Source: Streptoverticillium olivoreticuli subsp. olivoreticuli (GTDB lineage: Bacteria; Actinomycetota; Actinomycetes; Streptomycetales; Streptomycetaceae). From it: a stretch of DNA of 64,000 nucleotides. Position 1 is the first letter of the stretch, and each line of letters opens with the position of its first letter. The stretch covers positions 1,178,001 to 1,242,000 of the forward strand of contig NZ_CP031455.1 in assembly GCF_003391135.1 (NCBI RefSeq). Reading direction: 5' to 3'. The position numbers and the translations under genes are program-made. Of the stretch, positions 35,657-44,795 are shown in pieces. The notes beneath the pieces were generated by a model that was not told the DNA's origin, did not search any database, and was given only the letters and a program-made list of their open reading frames with translations.

Positions 35657-38539
35657 GTGCGTAAGCCCAGGGCGCGTGCGGCAGGAGCAGGACGAAGAAC
35701 GGAAGCGTCCAGAGCACGGCATGGCCTGTCCGGTGCGGCGGCGCTGATCGGCGCCGCCGCACTCGTCGTTTCCGCGGTGCCCGCGATCGCGGCCACGGCG
35801 CCGCCTTCCGGTCCGGGAGAGGTGATCCAGGGGCAGCGCACCGCGACACCCGCGCTGGTGAGCGGTATCCGGGAGCGGGTGAGGGCGGCGGGGAGCGCCG
35901 CCGACGCGGCGCGCGGGTACCTCGCGGACAAGGAGAGCCGCTACCGGATCGCGCGTCCGGACCGGGACCTGGAGCCCGTACGGATCACCACCGAGGGCCA
36001 CTCGGAGACCGTACGGCTGCAGCAGAAGCACCGGGGAGTGGACGTCCTCGGCGGGCAGTACGTCGTCCGGATGGAGACGAAGGGCGGCGAGCGCGTCGTC
36101 ACCGGCACCTCCGGCAAGTACTTCACCGGACTGAAGGTCGCGGTCGAGCCCGGGATCGACGAGAAGCTCGCGGTCGAGCGGGCGGTCGGCGCGGTCGAGG
36201 CGCAGCTCGGCCCGTGGCGGCCCGGCCGGGGCGGGAAGGACGAGGGGCCGGACGAGGCCGAGGAGTCGCTGACCGGCACCGCCCGCGGGCTGGTCGTCCT
36301 GCCCAGGGGCGCCGGTGTGCTCACCCGGCATGTCACCGTGCGGGGCACCGACCCGGCCACCGGGGCGCCGGTGCTGCGCGAGGTGTACATCGAAGCGCGG
36401 ACCGGGTACCCGGTCCTCCAGTACAGCGGCATCAAGACGTTCGCCGAGCCATCCGACAGGGCGGCATCCGGGACCAAGGAGGCTGCTGGATCCGGGAGTT
36501 CACCGGAGCGGCAGGGCCGCCCCGCCCTTGCGCAAGGCGCCGGTGGGACGCAGGGCTCCGGCGTCAAGCTCGACGGGAAGGCCGTCGGGCTGCAGGTGGA
36601 ACATGACGATTCGGGCAAGACGTACGTGCTGCGCGACCGCACCCGGTCGGAGGACGGCGGCGACAGGAACCGGCTCTCCACGTGGGACGCGCGGGGCCGG
36701 AGCCTGTCCGAGGTGTCGGGCGTCTGGCCACCCGGCCTCAAGGAGTTCGGATCGCCGGACCCGGCCTTCGGCAAGGAGGCGACCGAGGCGGGCGCGGTCG
36801 ACGCGCACTGGAGCGCCGGCAAGGTGTACGACTACTACAAGCAGGTGCACGGCCGGAACAGCCTGGACGGCCGCGGCATGGCCGTGAACTCCCTGGTGGG
36901 CATCAGCTGGGGTTACTCCGACGACGCCGTCTGGGACGGCGCCAAGGTGATCTACGGGAGCGGCGACGGCCAGTACCGCCCGGCCTCCGCCGCGCTGGAC
37001 GTCGTGGGCCACGAGATGACGAACGGCGTCATCGAGAGCAGCGCGAACCTCGTCCACGCGGGCCAGTCCGGAGCGCTCGGCGTGGCGGTCGCCGACTACT
37101 TCGGCGACGCCGTCAAGACCGACGCGTACGGCATCCCCATGGACAGCCCGGACTCCGGGCTGATGGGCGAGGCGCTGTGCCGTACGAAGGGCCCCCGCGA
37201 GTGCGCCACCCGTGACATGAACGACGGCAGGACCACCTCCAAGTCCTTCCTCGGCGTGGCGTTTGCGACCGACAACGGCGGTGTGCACCTCAACTCCACG
37301 ATCTTCTCGGGCGCCCTGTGGGACATCCGCAAGGACCTGGACCGCACACTCGCCGACAGGATCGTCTACAAGGCGCTCACGGAATACATGACCCCGCTCG
37401 ACGGCTTCACCGAGGGCCGCGACGCGGTCATCGCCGCCGCCAGGGACCTCAAGGTCCCGGGCTCCGGGTTCAGGTCCGTCGAGCGCGCCTTCGACGCCCA
37501 TGGCATCGTGCCCGGCTGGGAGCAGGCCACGGGCGTGGACTCCGACCAACTGCTCGGCAGGATCAACACGGACGGCTACACCTCCATGGGCGCGGGCGGC
37601 GGCTGGTGGGCCGCGTCCAAGTCCGACGACGACGGCTCCGAACCGTACTCGGTCTGGGCCGGGCGCCTGGACGGCACCGGCGAGAAGAAGCTGATCAGCC
37701 CCAACGACGGGCGTTTCCACACGGATCCGGCGACGGACGGCAGGACCGTGGTGTGGCAGGCGTACCGGGGCCTGTCCTCCGACGTCCTGGCACGGCCGCT
37801 CGCCGGCGGGCCCGTCAGGAAACTGTTCTCCAACTCCGCCAACCTGGGCCGTATCTCCTCGCTGAGCGTCGAGGGGAAGATCGTGACCTTCACCGCCCAC
37901 CAGCACCGCGGCGGCCCGCGTGTGATGTACCTGCGGATAGGCGAGACCGACCCGGTCGCCGTGCCCCCGGTCCCCTGGAGCCGCTACGCCAGTACGTCGG
38001 ACGCGTCCCTCCGCAACGGCCGGATCGCCTTCTCCCACTTCCACCGTGGGAACAAGGGGTGGCAGTACGACACCGAGGTCCTGGACACCGCCACCGGCAA
38101 ACGCACCACGATGCGGCAGCTCGGTACGCCGGACGTCGTCGGCCGTACCGCGATCACCGGCACGTACGTCTACTGGCTGGCCGGGAACGACCCGAACAGC
38201 GGACTGACCGCGGTACGCCGCGCGAACCTCGACGGCACCGGCACCGTCGACATCAGTCCCGGTGCGGGCAAGGACGCACTGCAGGGCGTCACCCTGACCG
38301 CCTCCGACGACGCGGTGACCGTCGGCGCGCGGACGCCGGACACCCGGCCGGGCAACGAGGCGCTCGGCAAGCTGTGGCAGTTCTCGCCGGACGGCTCGCG
38401 CAGGAGCCGGGTCTCCTGCAACCGCGGCGAGCAACTCCGGCCCGCCGGCGCGGGCGGCCGACAGGTGGTGTGGCTCGACGCCACCACCGGCTACACCGAC
38501 CTGGTCACCCGCGCCCGCCCGGCGGGCAGCTGCGGCTGA
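35657..38539 (+). CDS. Secreted M4 (thermolysin)-type protein with degraded active site
   Basis: 960 aa from GTG 35657 (GGAGGGGG). Order: signal peptide ~1-45, thermolysin propeptide (YRIARPDRDLEPVRITTEG; LQQKHRGVDVLGGQYVVRM), M4 catalytic fold ~340-620, then a ~330-residue WD/TolB-like propeller (GRFHTDPATDGRTVVWQAYR). The zinc site is broken: HEMTN at 452-456 instead of HExxH, so His is Asn; SGALGVAVADYFG has Val476 where NEAxSD supplies the zinc Glu. DNGGVHLNS keeps the transition-state His544, and Glu453 remains. With two of three zinc ligands gone it is predicted not to be a zinc protease. The frame is intact, so it is probably kept for binding. Confidence 0.85.
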   Translation: MRKPRARAAGAGRRTEASRARHGLSGAAALIGAAALVVSAVPAIAATAPPSGPGEVIQGQRTATPALVSGIRERVRAAGSAADAARGYLADKESRYRIARPDRDLEPVRITTEGHSETVRLQQKHRGVDVLGGQYVVRMETKGGERVVTGTSGKYFTGLKVAVEPGIDEKLAVERAVGAVEAQLGPWRPGRGGKDEGPDEAEESLTGTARGLVVLPRGAGVLTRHVTVRGTDPATGAPVLREVYIEARTGYPVLQYSGIKTFAEPSDRAASGTKEAAGSGSSPERQGRPALAQGAGGTQGSGVKLDGKAVGLQVEHDDSGKTYVLRDRTRSEDGGDRNRLSTWDARGRSLSEVSGVWPPGLKEFGSPDPAFGKEATEAGAVDAHWSAGKVYDYYKQVHGRNSLDGRGMAVNSLVGISWGYSDDAVWDGAKVIYGSGDGQYRPASAALDVVGHEMTNGVIESSANLVHAGQSGALGVAVADYFGDAVKTDAYGIPMDSPDSGLMGEALCRTKGPRECATRDMNDGRTTSKSFLGVAFATDNGGVHLNSTIFSGALWDIRKDLDRTLADRIVYKALTEYMTPLDGFTEGRDAVIAAARDLKVPGSGFRSVERAFDAHGIVPGWEQATGVDSDQLLGRINTDGYTSMGAGGGWWAASKSDDDGSEPYSVWAGRLDGTGEKKLISPNDGRFHTDPATDGRTVVWQAYRGLSSDVLARPLAGGPVRKLFSNSANLGRISSLSVEGKIVTFTAHQHRGGPRVMYLRIGETDPVAVPPVPWSRYASTSDASLRNGRIAFSHFHRGNKGWQYDTEVLDTATGKRTTMRQLGTPDVVGRTAITGTYVYWLAGNDPNSGLTAVRRANLDGTGTVDISPGAGKDALQGVTLTASDDAVTVGARTPDTRPGNEALGKLWQFSPDGSRRSRVSCNRGEQLRPAGAGGRQVVWLDATTGYTDLVTRARPAGSCG

Positions 38540-38620
38540 CCTCCGCCGACGCCCGGCCCGGGGCGGGCCCTCCCGAAGCGAACCGCGGGGTCTCGGCGGA
38601 TCACATGGCACCCGGAGGAT

Positions 38621-38642
38621 GCCCCGGCCTCCAGGCCGGGGC
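38621..38642. terminator. Hairpin after the M4-like gene
   Basis: GCCCCGGCCT, CC, AGGCCGGGGC: perfect 10-bp arms with a 2-base gap, 80 bases after the stop. No U-run. Probably a terminator. Confidence 0.6.
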
Positions 38643-38698
38643 GCATTCAAATGGTCTAGGTTGATCGCCAGAACTGACGTCTCATCACGGGGGTTCCC

Positions 38699-39373
38699 AT
38701 GGACGAGCAGATACCCGGACCGGACGGCCGGGTGACGGCACTGGCGGAGCAGGCGCGGCTGGGTCGCTGGCGGATGGCGGCCGCCAACAAGAAGGGCCGC
38801 TTCGGCAAAGCCTGGGGCGATGCGCGGCTCCACCTGTACGAGGAGGGGCTGGTCGTCACCGATCCCGAGGGCGGCGAGTGGGTGTTCCGCTGGGAGTCGA
38901 TCAGCGTCCTCCAGAACCTGAGCACAGTCAACGGCTCGATCAGGGACGCCGCGTACACGCTGATCGACCCGAGCGGCGCCGCGCTGACGATCGGGCCCGG
39001 CACGCACGGTCTCTTCAAGCGCGATCTGGCGGCCGCGGGCGTGCTGTCGTACACGCGCGGCCCCTGGGTCCGGTACGAGGGGCAGTGGGGTCCGGAGATC
39101 CAGAAGGGCATACTGCGCACGCAGGGGCAGACGGCGCTCGAACGGCTGGGCAGGGGCGAGACGCTGAGGTTCGGCCATGTCTCCCTCGACCGGAACAGCG
39201 TGTCGTACAAGGGGAAGTCCGCCGCCTGGACGGAGATCACCGAGGTCAGCGTGTCGAACGCCTCGGTGTGGATCCGCGACGCCCGAGGACGCAGCCTCCT
39301 GAACGCCGCCAGCGTCCGCAAAGTCGCCAACCTCTACCTGTTCCTGGCCCTGGCGGACCGGCTACGGGGCTGA
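38699..39373 (+). CDS. Cytosolic protein of unknown function (DUF6585-like)
   Basis: 224 aa after GGGGG. No signal or membrane segment. Two similar beta-rich units can be seen: ARLHLYEEGLVVTDPEGGEW-VFRWESISVL and VSLDRNSVSYKGKSAAWTEI, each a run of short strands like a PH-type or FHA-like fold, ending with DARGRSLLNAASVRKVANLY. This is the pattern I associate with the DUF6585 family of actinomycetes. No activity is known to me. Confidence 0.72.
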   Translation: MDEQIPGPDGRVTALAEQARLGRWRMAAANKKGRFGKAWGDARLHLYEEGLVVTDPEGGEWVFRWESISVLQNLSTVNGSIRDAAYTLIDPSGAALTIGPGTHGLFKRDLAAAGVLSYTRGPWVRYEGQWGPEIQKGILRTQGQTALERLGRGETLRFGHVSLDRNSVSYKGKSAAWTEITEVSVSNASVWIRDARGRSLLNAASVRKVANLYLFLALADRLRG

Positions 39374-39444
39374 GACCCGGCGCGGCCGGGCGGGGTCCAG
39401 GTCAGGGCCGCCATGATGTCGTCGGCCGGGCGCAGGCCGAGCAG

Positions 39445-39816
39445 GTGGTGGGTCCACTGCGAGAGCGTCGAGCGGGCCGCCAGGTCGACGGCCTGCCCGA
39501 GGTCGCGCGGGCACGGCGCACCGCCCGTGACGTCCTGCACGAGGACGACTACGATCGGGCCATGGACTCGCTGCGCCGCGGCCACCGCACGCTTCAGGCC
39601 CGCGACGCCGCCCGGCACCCGATCGCCGCGCCGGCCCCGGCCCCGGCCCGGTTCAGCGGATTCCGTGAGGCGTCCGGCACGGCGTCCGGCCTCCCGTCGG
39701 CGATGTACCCGCACCTGGAGTTCCCGCTCGGGCTCGTCCCGCGTCGGCGCAACGACCGTGCGACAGCCGCCCGCTCCGTGTTCCCCGAGTTCCGGACGGC
39801 ACGCGGGCATGCCTAG
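39445..39816 (+). other. Possible coding stretch before the hydrolase gene
   Basis: In the 435-base gap before the hydrolase, one plus frame has strong G/C third positions from about 39445 (GTG) to a stop at 39816: RRTARDVLHEDDYDRAMDSL, HRTLQARDAARHPIAAP, then a Pro/Ala-rich tail. There is no good ribosome site and no family. It overlaps the hydrolase start by a few bases. Could be a small gene or the tail of a lost one. Confidence 0.3.
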
Positions 39817-40612
39817 GAGCATCTCCGCCTTCGCGGCCGAGGAGGAGCGCCGGGTCCTGTCGATGGAGCCGGTCACCCCGCCCGTCCACCGCGCGTACGG
39901 CGACCGCTCCGACCAGGTGTACGACCTGTGGCCCGCCGACGATCCCCACGCCCCGCTGGTCATCCTGTTGCACGGCGGCTTCTGGCGGTACGACCGCACG
40001 CACCTGACGCCGTTCGCCGCCCACCTCGCGGAGAACGGCTTCACCACGGCCCTGCCGGAGTTCCGCCGCCCGGGCGGAGCCGGGGGCTACCCGGTCACGT
40101 TCGACGACGTCGCCCTGGCGATGAACACCATCGCGGACGGACGGCCCTTCCTCCTGGCCGGCCACAGCTCCGGCGGCCACCTCGCCCTGTGGGCCGCCGC
40201 TCGCGGCCTGCTGCCGGACCGTTCACCGTGGTGCTCCACCGACCTGCCGGCCGCGGTGCTCGCCCTCGCCCCCATCACCGACCTCGCCGGGGCGATCCGC
40301 GAAGACCTCAGCTCCGGCGCCGCCCTCGAACTCCTGGGAGGAGCAGACAAGGCACCCGCCCGGCTCCCCTCCGTGGACCCGCTCACGCTGCTCCGCGGCG
40401 CGGGCACGACCGGGGTGCCGACCGTCGTGCTGCACGGCTCCGTGGACGAGGAGATCCCCCGCCAACAGTTCACCGACTACGCCGCCGCACACCCGGACGC
40501 CGAACTCATCGCGCTTCCTGGGGTCGGCCACTACACCCCCATCGAGCCGCACTCACCGGCCGGCCGCACCGTGATCGCCACCCTCGACCGCCTGTCCGCA
40601 CACGTCTCGTAG
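39809..40612 (+). CDS. Alpha/beta hydrolase of the kynurenine-formamidase type
   Basis: 267 aa. LVILLHGGFWRYDRTH is the HGGxW oxyanion motif of bacterial kynurenine formamidases and related esterases; nucleophile Ser is in LAGHSSGGHLALWA; the acid is in LHGSVDEEIPRQQ and His in PGVGHYTPI. So the triad is complete. ATG 39809 is taken as the start though its ribosome site is poor; ATG 39863 would start at MEPVTPPVHRAYGDR, also reasonable. No tryptophan-degradation genes lie nearby, so a kyn role is unproven. It converges with the next gene, seven bases between stops. Confidence 0.82.
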   Translation: MPRSISAFAAEEERRVLSMEPVTPPVHRAYGDRSDQVYDLWPADDPHAPLVILLHGGFWRYDRTHLTPFAAHLAENGFTTALPEFRRPGGAGGYPVTFDDVALAMNTIADGRPFLLAGHSSGGHLALWAAARGLLPDRSPWCSTDLPAAVLALAPITDLAGAIREDLSSGAALELLGGADKAPARLPSVDPLTLLRGAGTTGVPTVVLHGSVDEEIPRQQFTDYAAAHPDAELIALPGVGHYTPIEPHSPAGRTVIATLDRLSAHVS

Positions 40613-40619
40613 ACCCTGA

Positions 40620-41462
40620 TCACGAAGGGGCATCGATGCTGATGCGGTGGACGGTGCGGTCAACCCCCGGCTCGACGGGTGTGGCCGCGTGGTAGGCGGT
40701 CGCTGTTTTCCACACCATGAGGTCCTTCGGCAGCCAGCGGTGTGTGTAGATGTGCTCCGGGTCCCGGATGAGGTGGTCGAGCAGGGTGCGGAACTCCTCG
40801 TTCTGGTTGGCGTCGAAGCCGTTCACTGTGCGCAGGTACTCGGGGGCGCCGTAGAGATAGGGGCGTCCGGTGAACGCGTCGCACCTGACCAGTGGCTGTT
40901 CGACGGGAGGGTGTTTGATGTCGATCAGGGCCCGTAATTCGGCCACGGACAGACCCGCATGTTCCGGGCCGATGATGAAGTGTTCCGCGAAGGTGTGCAC
41001 GGCCGTGCGCCCGTCGATCCTCGTTTTCCAGGGGTCCGGCAGGCGGTCGTAGACGTCGCAGGCGTTGGCGTACAACGTGTGGCCACTGGTGTGCGGGACG
41101 TCGACGCCGTACAGCATGGAATAGGCCGGCGGATCCGTCATGAACGAGGAGTCCTGGTGCCAGTAGTTCCCGGCACGGGCCGCGCCCACCGGCTTGTTCC
41201 CCTTGACGACGTTCGACATGACGGTGACCTCGGGGAAGGACGGATGCCCGTACCTCGCGTCGGGGAAGGGGACCGGCTTGCCGATCTTACGAGCCAGGAC
41301 GACCTGTTGTTCGGGGGTGAGGGTCAGGTCGCGCACCACGATCAACTCGCGCTGACGCAGCGTGTCGTGGAGGGCGCCGAAGATGTCAGGGTGCTGCAAG
41401 TCCTCAAAAGTGACCCCGGTGATCCCGGACCCGATGAACGGCGTGAGCTGACGGATCTCCAT
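40620..41462 (-). CDS. TauD/TfdA-family Fe(II)/2-oxoglutarate dioxygenase
   Basis: 280 aa after GGGGGAGG. Uses iron, O2 and 2-oxoglutarate to hydroxylate a substrate. Iron ligands: His102 and Asp104 in NYWHQDSSF, distal His258 in TATAYHAAT; Arg269/Arg273 in RTVHRISI are candidates to bind 2-oxoglutarate. GVTFEDLQHPDIFGALHDTL at the N-terminus and YGVDVPHTSGHTLYANACDV are family-typical. Possible substrates are sulfonates, aryloxyacids or amino acids; nothing nearby tells. It could lie in a transcript after the carboxylesterase gene (129 bases upstream). Confidence 0.9.
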   Translation of the reverse strand: MEIRQLTPFIGSGITGVTFEDLQHPDIFGALHDTLRQRELIVVRDLTLTPEQQVVLARKIGKPVPFPDARYGHPSFPEVTVMSNVVKGNKPVGAARAGNYWHQDSSFMTDPPAYSMLYGVDVPHTSGHTLYANACDVYDRLPDPWKTRIDGRTAVHTFAEHFIIGPEHAGLSVAELRALIDIKHPPVEQPLVRCDAFTGRPYLYGAPEYLRTVNGFDANQNEEFRTLLDHLIRDPEHIYTHRWLPKDLMVWKTATAYHAATPVEPGVDRTVHRISIDAPS

Positions 41463-41590
41463 GTGAGCCTCCCCCTTCAGACGATCGGGGCATCGCCCTC
41501 GCGTCGCCGGGAACCCGGCTTCCGCTGCTCCAGCATCCTTAATCCGCCACCGACAGCGCCACCGTCTCCCCGGCCAATCCGCCCCGCGGA

Positions 41591-43081
41591 TCATCGGAGC
41601 GGGGCGAAGGTGTGGTTCGCCCAGAGGCGTCGGGAATCCGCTTCGGGGTTGTCGATGTCCGTGATCTCGGTGTCGTAGACGCGGGTTGCCGCCTTCCGCG
41701 GGTCGTAGCGCGGCCAGCCGGGGTCGCCGGTGGCGGCGAAGGCGGTCCATGAGGTGCGGATGCTGCGGGACAGTTCTTCGGCGGTGGCGCGGGCCTCGGC
41801 CGATCCGCCGAGCAGCAGTTCCATGAAGGGTGTGTCGAGGGTGCCGAAGGTGAGGGGGATGTCCAGACCGTGGCATGCCCTCAGCGCGCCGTCGAATCCC
41901 GGTACGGGCCAGGCAAGTTCATAGGCGTACGTGGTGCCGCCGGCGTCCTGGTGGGCGTCCGCGAGGTGGGCGACGGGCATGCGGAAGAGGGCGTCCGACA
42001 GCAGCCGGGCCGTCCGGTCCATGGGCGTGGCCCCGGGCAGTGCCTGCCGGTAGGCGGCATCGGCGCCGGGAGGGGCCAGGGCCGACGCGGTGGCGGAGAA
42101 CGCCTCGTCGGTCATGCCCTCGGTCGTTCCGAGCACCGTGGAGAACAACCGGTATTCGTCGGCGGTGAAGCCCGCGATCAGGTCGACGCCGTCGGCCGCT
42201 CCGACGGACAGGGCTGTCCACGGCGTCTGGGGCAGTACGTGTCCGTCGACGACCGGTGCGAACGCGATCCGTGCGAGCCAGAGTTCCACCTGTTCGCCGA
42301 CGAGGTCCTCCGCGATGAACTGCGAGCACGCCTCGATCGTCTTCTCGATGGGCCGGGAGGCCAGCCCATCCACCGTCGGGGCGGCACCCAGTCTGTGGGC
42401 GATCGCCTTCCCGATGCGATGGGCAAGGCTCTCGGAGAGGAAATGCCGCGAGGCGCTCTGGACGATCGCCCGCCGGAACAGCCCCCTCGCCGACGGCGCG
42501 ACCATGAGGGACGCGACGGATCCACCCCCTGCCGACTCCCCGAAGATCGTCACCTGCCCCGGGTCCCCGCCGAACGCCGTGATGTTCTCCTGGACCCAGT
42601 GCAGCGCCGCGATCTGATCGAGCAGTCCGCGGTTGGGCGGAGCGCCCGTGATCTGCGCGAACCCTTCCAGGCCGAGGCGGTAGTTGAAGGTGACGACCAC
42701 GACCCCCAGCCCGGCCAGCAGTGCGGCGTCGTAGTCCGGCTGGTCGGCCGAGCCGGACTGGTATCCGCCGCCGTGGATCCACACCATGACCGGCAGGCCC
42801 GCGCCTCCCAGGTCCGGGGTCCATACGTTCGCGCTCAGCCAGTCCGTGCCTTCGGCCTCGGTCCAGGGCGGTTCTCCCGGGATGAGCGGCACCTGCGGAG
42901 GACGGGGCCCGTACCGGAGGGCCTCCCGCAGCCCTTCCCAGGGCTCGGCCTCGACGGGCGCCTGGAACCGGTGCTGCCCGACGGGAGGCCTCGCGTACGG
43001 CATGCCCTTGAAGATCGCGAGACTGCCCGCACGGCGGCCGTGTACGGCGCCGGAGGCGATGCGTGCCGAGGGATTGCTCAT
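41591..43081 (-). CDS. Type B carboxylesterase
   Basis: 496 aa after AGGAGG. Start-of-family segment FKGMPYARPPVGQHRFQAP, oxyanion loop MVWIHGGGYQSGSADQ, nucleophile Ser in VTIFGESAGGGSVASLM. An Asn-Tyr-Arg-Leu-Gly motif (TFNYRLGLEGF) lies between. The C-terminal catalytic His should sit near CHGLDIPLTFG. No signal peptide, so cytosolic, as in p-nitrobenzyl esterases. Hydrolyses esters; natural substrate unknown. Confidence 0.93.
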   Translation of the reverse strand: MSNPSARIASGAVHGRRAGSLAIFKGMPYARPPVGQHRFQAPVEAEPWEGLREALRYGPRPPQVPLIPGEPPWTEAEGTDWLSANVWTPDLGGAGLPVMVWIHGGGYQSGSADQPDYDAALLAGLGVVVVTFNYRLGLEGFAQITGAPPNRGLLDQIAALHWVQENITAFGGDPGQVTIFGESAGGGSVASLMVAPSARGLFRRAIVQSASRHFLSESLAHRIGKAIAHRLGAAPTVDGLASRPIEKTIEACSQFIAEDLVGEQVELWLARIAFAPVVDGHVLPQTPWTALSVGAADGVDLIAGFTADEYRLFSTVLGTTEGMTDEAFSATASALAPPGADAAYRQALPGATPMDRTARLLSDALFRMPVAHLADAHQDAGGTTYAYELAWPVPGFDGALRACHGLDIPLTFGTLDTPFMELLLGGSAEARATAEELSRSIRTSWTAFAATGDPGWPRYDPRKAATRVYDTEITDIDNPEADSRRLWANHTFAPLR

Positions 43082-43129
43082 GACGCCTCCTGAGAGGTGG
43101 GATCCGCCCGGGAACGCCCGCCCGTTCGG

Positions 43130-43516
43130 CTACGGGTGTACGAGGACCTTGACCTGGTGGGCGGCCCCCGCCGGGTCCAGCAGGGCCCCGAACGCCTCCT
43201 TGACCGCGTCGTCGAGCGCCACCCGCTTCGTGATCATCTTCTCGGGTCCGAGGGAGCCATGGCCGAGGGCGGCGATGACGGCGGGGTAGACGCTTTCGCC
43301 GTAGGCGTTGCCGGCGGTGTACGAGCCTTCGCTGAGCAGCAGCGACATCGGGTCGAGGACGCGATCGGCGCCTCCGCCCAGGACGAGCGCGGTCCCGCCC
43401 GCGCGGATGCCGGAGCGGTGCATCGCGCCCCAGTCGCCCACGGGCAGGACGCCGTCGGGGCCGTCCATGGAGATGACCGTGCCGCCGCGCAGGAGCAAGA
43501 GACGGGGGTTCGGCAT
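43130..43516 (-). pseudogene. Chimeric remnant: amidohydrolase start joined to alcohol dehydrogenase end
   Basis: A continuous 128-codon frame. Residues 1-~28 (LLLLRGGTVISMDGPDGVLP) read like the N-terminal strand of a chlorohydrolase/imidazolonepropionase-type amidohydrolase. From ~30 on it is the C-terminal third of a zinc-type medium-chain dehydrogenase: GGTALVLGGGAD, PMSLLLSEGSYTAGNAYGES, and DDAVKEAFGALLD. The zinc and most of the cofactor-binding regions are absent, as is the amidohydrolase barrel. A deletion fusing two genes is the simplest cause. A ribosome-like GGAAGGG lies upstream, so a short protein may still be made. Confidence 0.68.
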
Positions 43517-43728
43517 GAGTACGAGCCCTTCCGATACGACGCGGCACCGCCGCGGCGCCTACGCGCGCGGGGGCCGCGGTGCGGTGGGTCCGGCCAGTTC
43601 TGCCGGGCCTACCGGAAAGAAGCGCTCCAACATCCATCGTGCGGCGCTTCCCGGGCGGGCGCACGTTGTGGACTCCCGCCGAACGGCCGGACCGGCTCGG
43701 GTCCCAGCGGGCGCCCGATCACACGCTC

Positions 43729-44106
43729 TCATCCAATGGCGCTGATACAGAACGGCTGGCCGGAGGGGTCCAGCAGCACCGTCCAGTGCTCGCCGCCGGG
43801 CTGGTGGGCGGGCTTGGTGGCGCCGAGGCCGATGAGGCGCTTCTCGGCGGCCTCGACGTCGTCGAAGGCGAGGTCGAGATGGAAGACGAGCTCGTCCTCG
43901 GGCCAGTTGGGGGCCTTGAAGGATTCGGCCGTGTAGAAGACGTACGCCATCGTGCCGTCGCTGATCATCGCCGCGGCGTCGCCGAAGGTCTGGGTGACCT
44001 CCCAGCCCAGAGCGGCGGCGTAGAAGTCGGCGAGTGCCTTGCCGTCATGGCCCCAGAAGGCCGCGCACTTCACGACCGCGCCCGTGTTGCCGGTGTTCTT
44101 CGTCAT
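43729..44106 (-). CDS. VOC-superfamily (glyoxalase-fold) protein
   Basis: 125 aa. Two beta-alpha-beta-beta-beta modules: VKCAAFWGHDGKALADFYAA and LVFHLDLAFDDVEAAEKRLI, ending HWTVLLDPSGQPFCIS. The usual metal ligands are partly visible (FHLD; DPSGQPF). ATG 44106 is used; GTG 44115 overlaps the upstream stop by GTGA and would couple the two genes. Second gene of a two-gene operon of related proteins. Possible roles are drug binding, dioxygenase or isomerase activity; none can be chosen. Confidence 0.85.
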   Translation of the reverse strand: MTKNTGNTGAVVKCAAFWGHDGKALADFYAAALGWEVTQTFGDAAAMISDGTMAYVFYTAESFKAPNWPEDELVFHLDLAFDDVEAAEKRLIGLGATKPAHQPGGEHWTVLLDPSGQPFCISAIG

Positions 44107-44111
44107 GGTGG

Positions 44112-44498
44112 TCACCGGGTCCGCTTCTGGTTGACGCCGATGACGTAGCCGTCGGGGTCGGTGAAGTAGAAGATCCGGTCGCCGTGGTGCTCCAGGACGT
44201 CCTTCGTCACGGTGACCAGGGGCCGGATGCGCTCGACGTAGGCGTCGAAGTCGTCGACGGCCAGGTAGAACATGCCGAACGCGCCGACGGGGGTGTCCCC
44301 CAGGACCGGCAGCCACTCCCGCAGGTGCGCGTCGCGGTAGACCATCAGCGCGAACTCTCCGTCGAAGAGCAGGATGCGCAGGTCGTCGTCCGGGTCGTTG
44401 CCGGCGGGCAGGGCGGTGAAGCCGAGCTTCTCGTAGAAATCGACGGTCGCCTGGGTGTCGGTCACGCCGAGGCAGGGGGCGATGGCCGGAGGCTTCAT
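44112..44498 (-). CDS. VOC-superfamily (glyoxalase/bleomycin-resistance fold) protein
   Basis: 128 aa from ATG 44498 (AAGGAG, 8 nt). PCLGVTDTQATVDFYEKLGF, LMVYRDAHLREW and RIFYFTDPDGYVIGVNQ follow the glyoxalase/bleomycin-resistance pattern, with DPDGYVI near the C-terminus. First gene of the pair. The palindrome 50 bases upstream looks like an operator. VOC genes of this kind are often next to an ArsR-type regulator; here none is present. Confidence 0.87.
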   Translation of the reverse strand: MKPPAIAPCLGVTDTQATVDFYEKLGFTALPAGNDPDDDLRILLFDGEFALMVYRDAHLREWLPVLGDTPVGAFGMFYLAVDDFDAYVERIRPLVTVTKDVLEHHGDRIFYFTDPDGYVIGVNQKRTR

Positions 44499-44547
44499 GA
44501 GGATCACTCCTTGAGAGGGGAGGTCGGATATCGACCACTCCGTCGTT

Positions 44548-44563
44548 CAGTACATTTGTACTG
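44548..44563. promoter_or_regulatory. Palindrome upstream of the VOC pair
   Basis: CAGTACA-TT-TGTACTG, perfect 7-bp arms, 50 bases before the first VOC gene. Operator-like (ArsR/MarR class), but no regulator gene is beside it. Confidence 0.62.
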
Positions 44564-44795
44564 TACGACAGATCGAATCGATGCGCAATACGGACATACT
44601 GCATGCAGTAAGCACTGTCCACGACCGGGGGTCCACTGCGGTACTTATGTACCGGATCCAACCGGCAGGCATGCCCGGAATCGCACCATTAGGCGATGAA
44701 AAGCCGAAAACAGAGCCCTGACCCCCCCTGCCCTCTAAGGTGGCCTCCGGTACGGTCGGGGCCGTTGCTTCTGCCCGGCGTCTCTCATAGGGCTG

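Noticed and set aside
36500..39178. An 892-codon minus-strand frame
   Set aside because: Antisense shadow of the M4-like gene and the next gene; no domain and no start signal.
38699..39373. PH- or FHA-domain assignment for the DUF6585-like protein
   Set aside because: Only the strand pattern suggests it; no signature residues are visible.
39334..39520. A minus-strand frame that reads plausibly (STLSQWTHHLLGLRPADD)
   Set aside because: No start, no family, and the plus strand has the stronger codon bias here.
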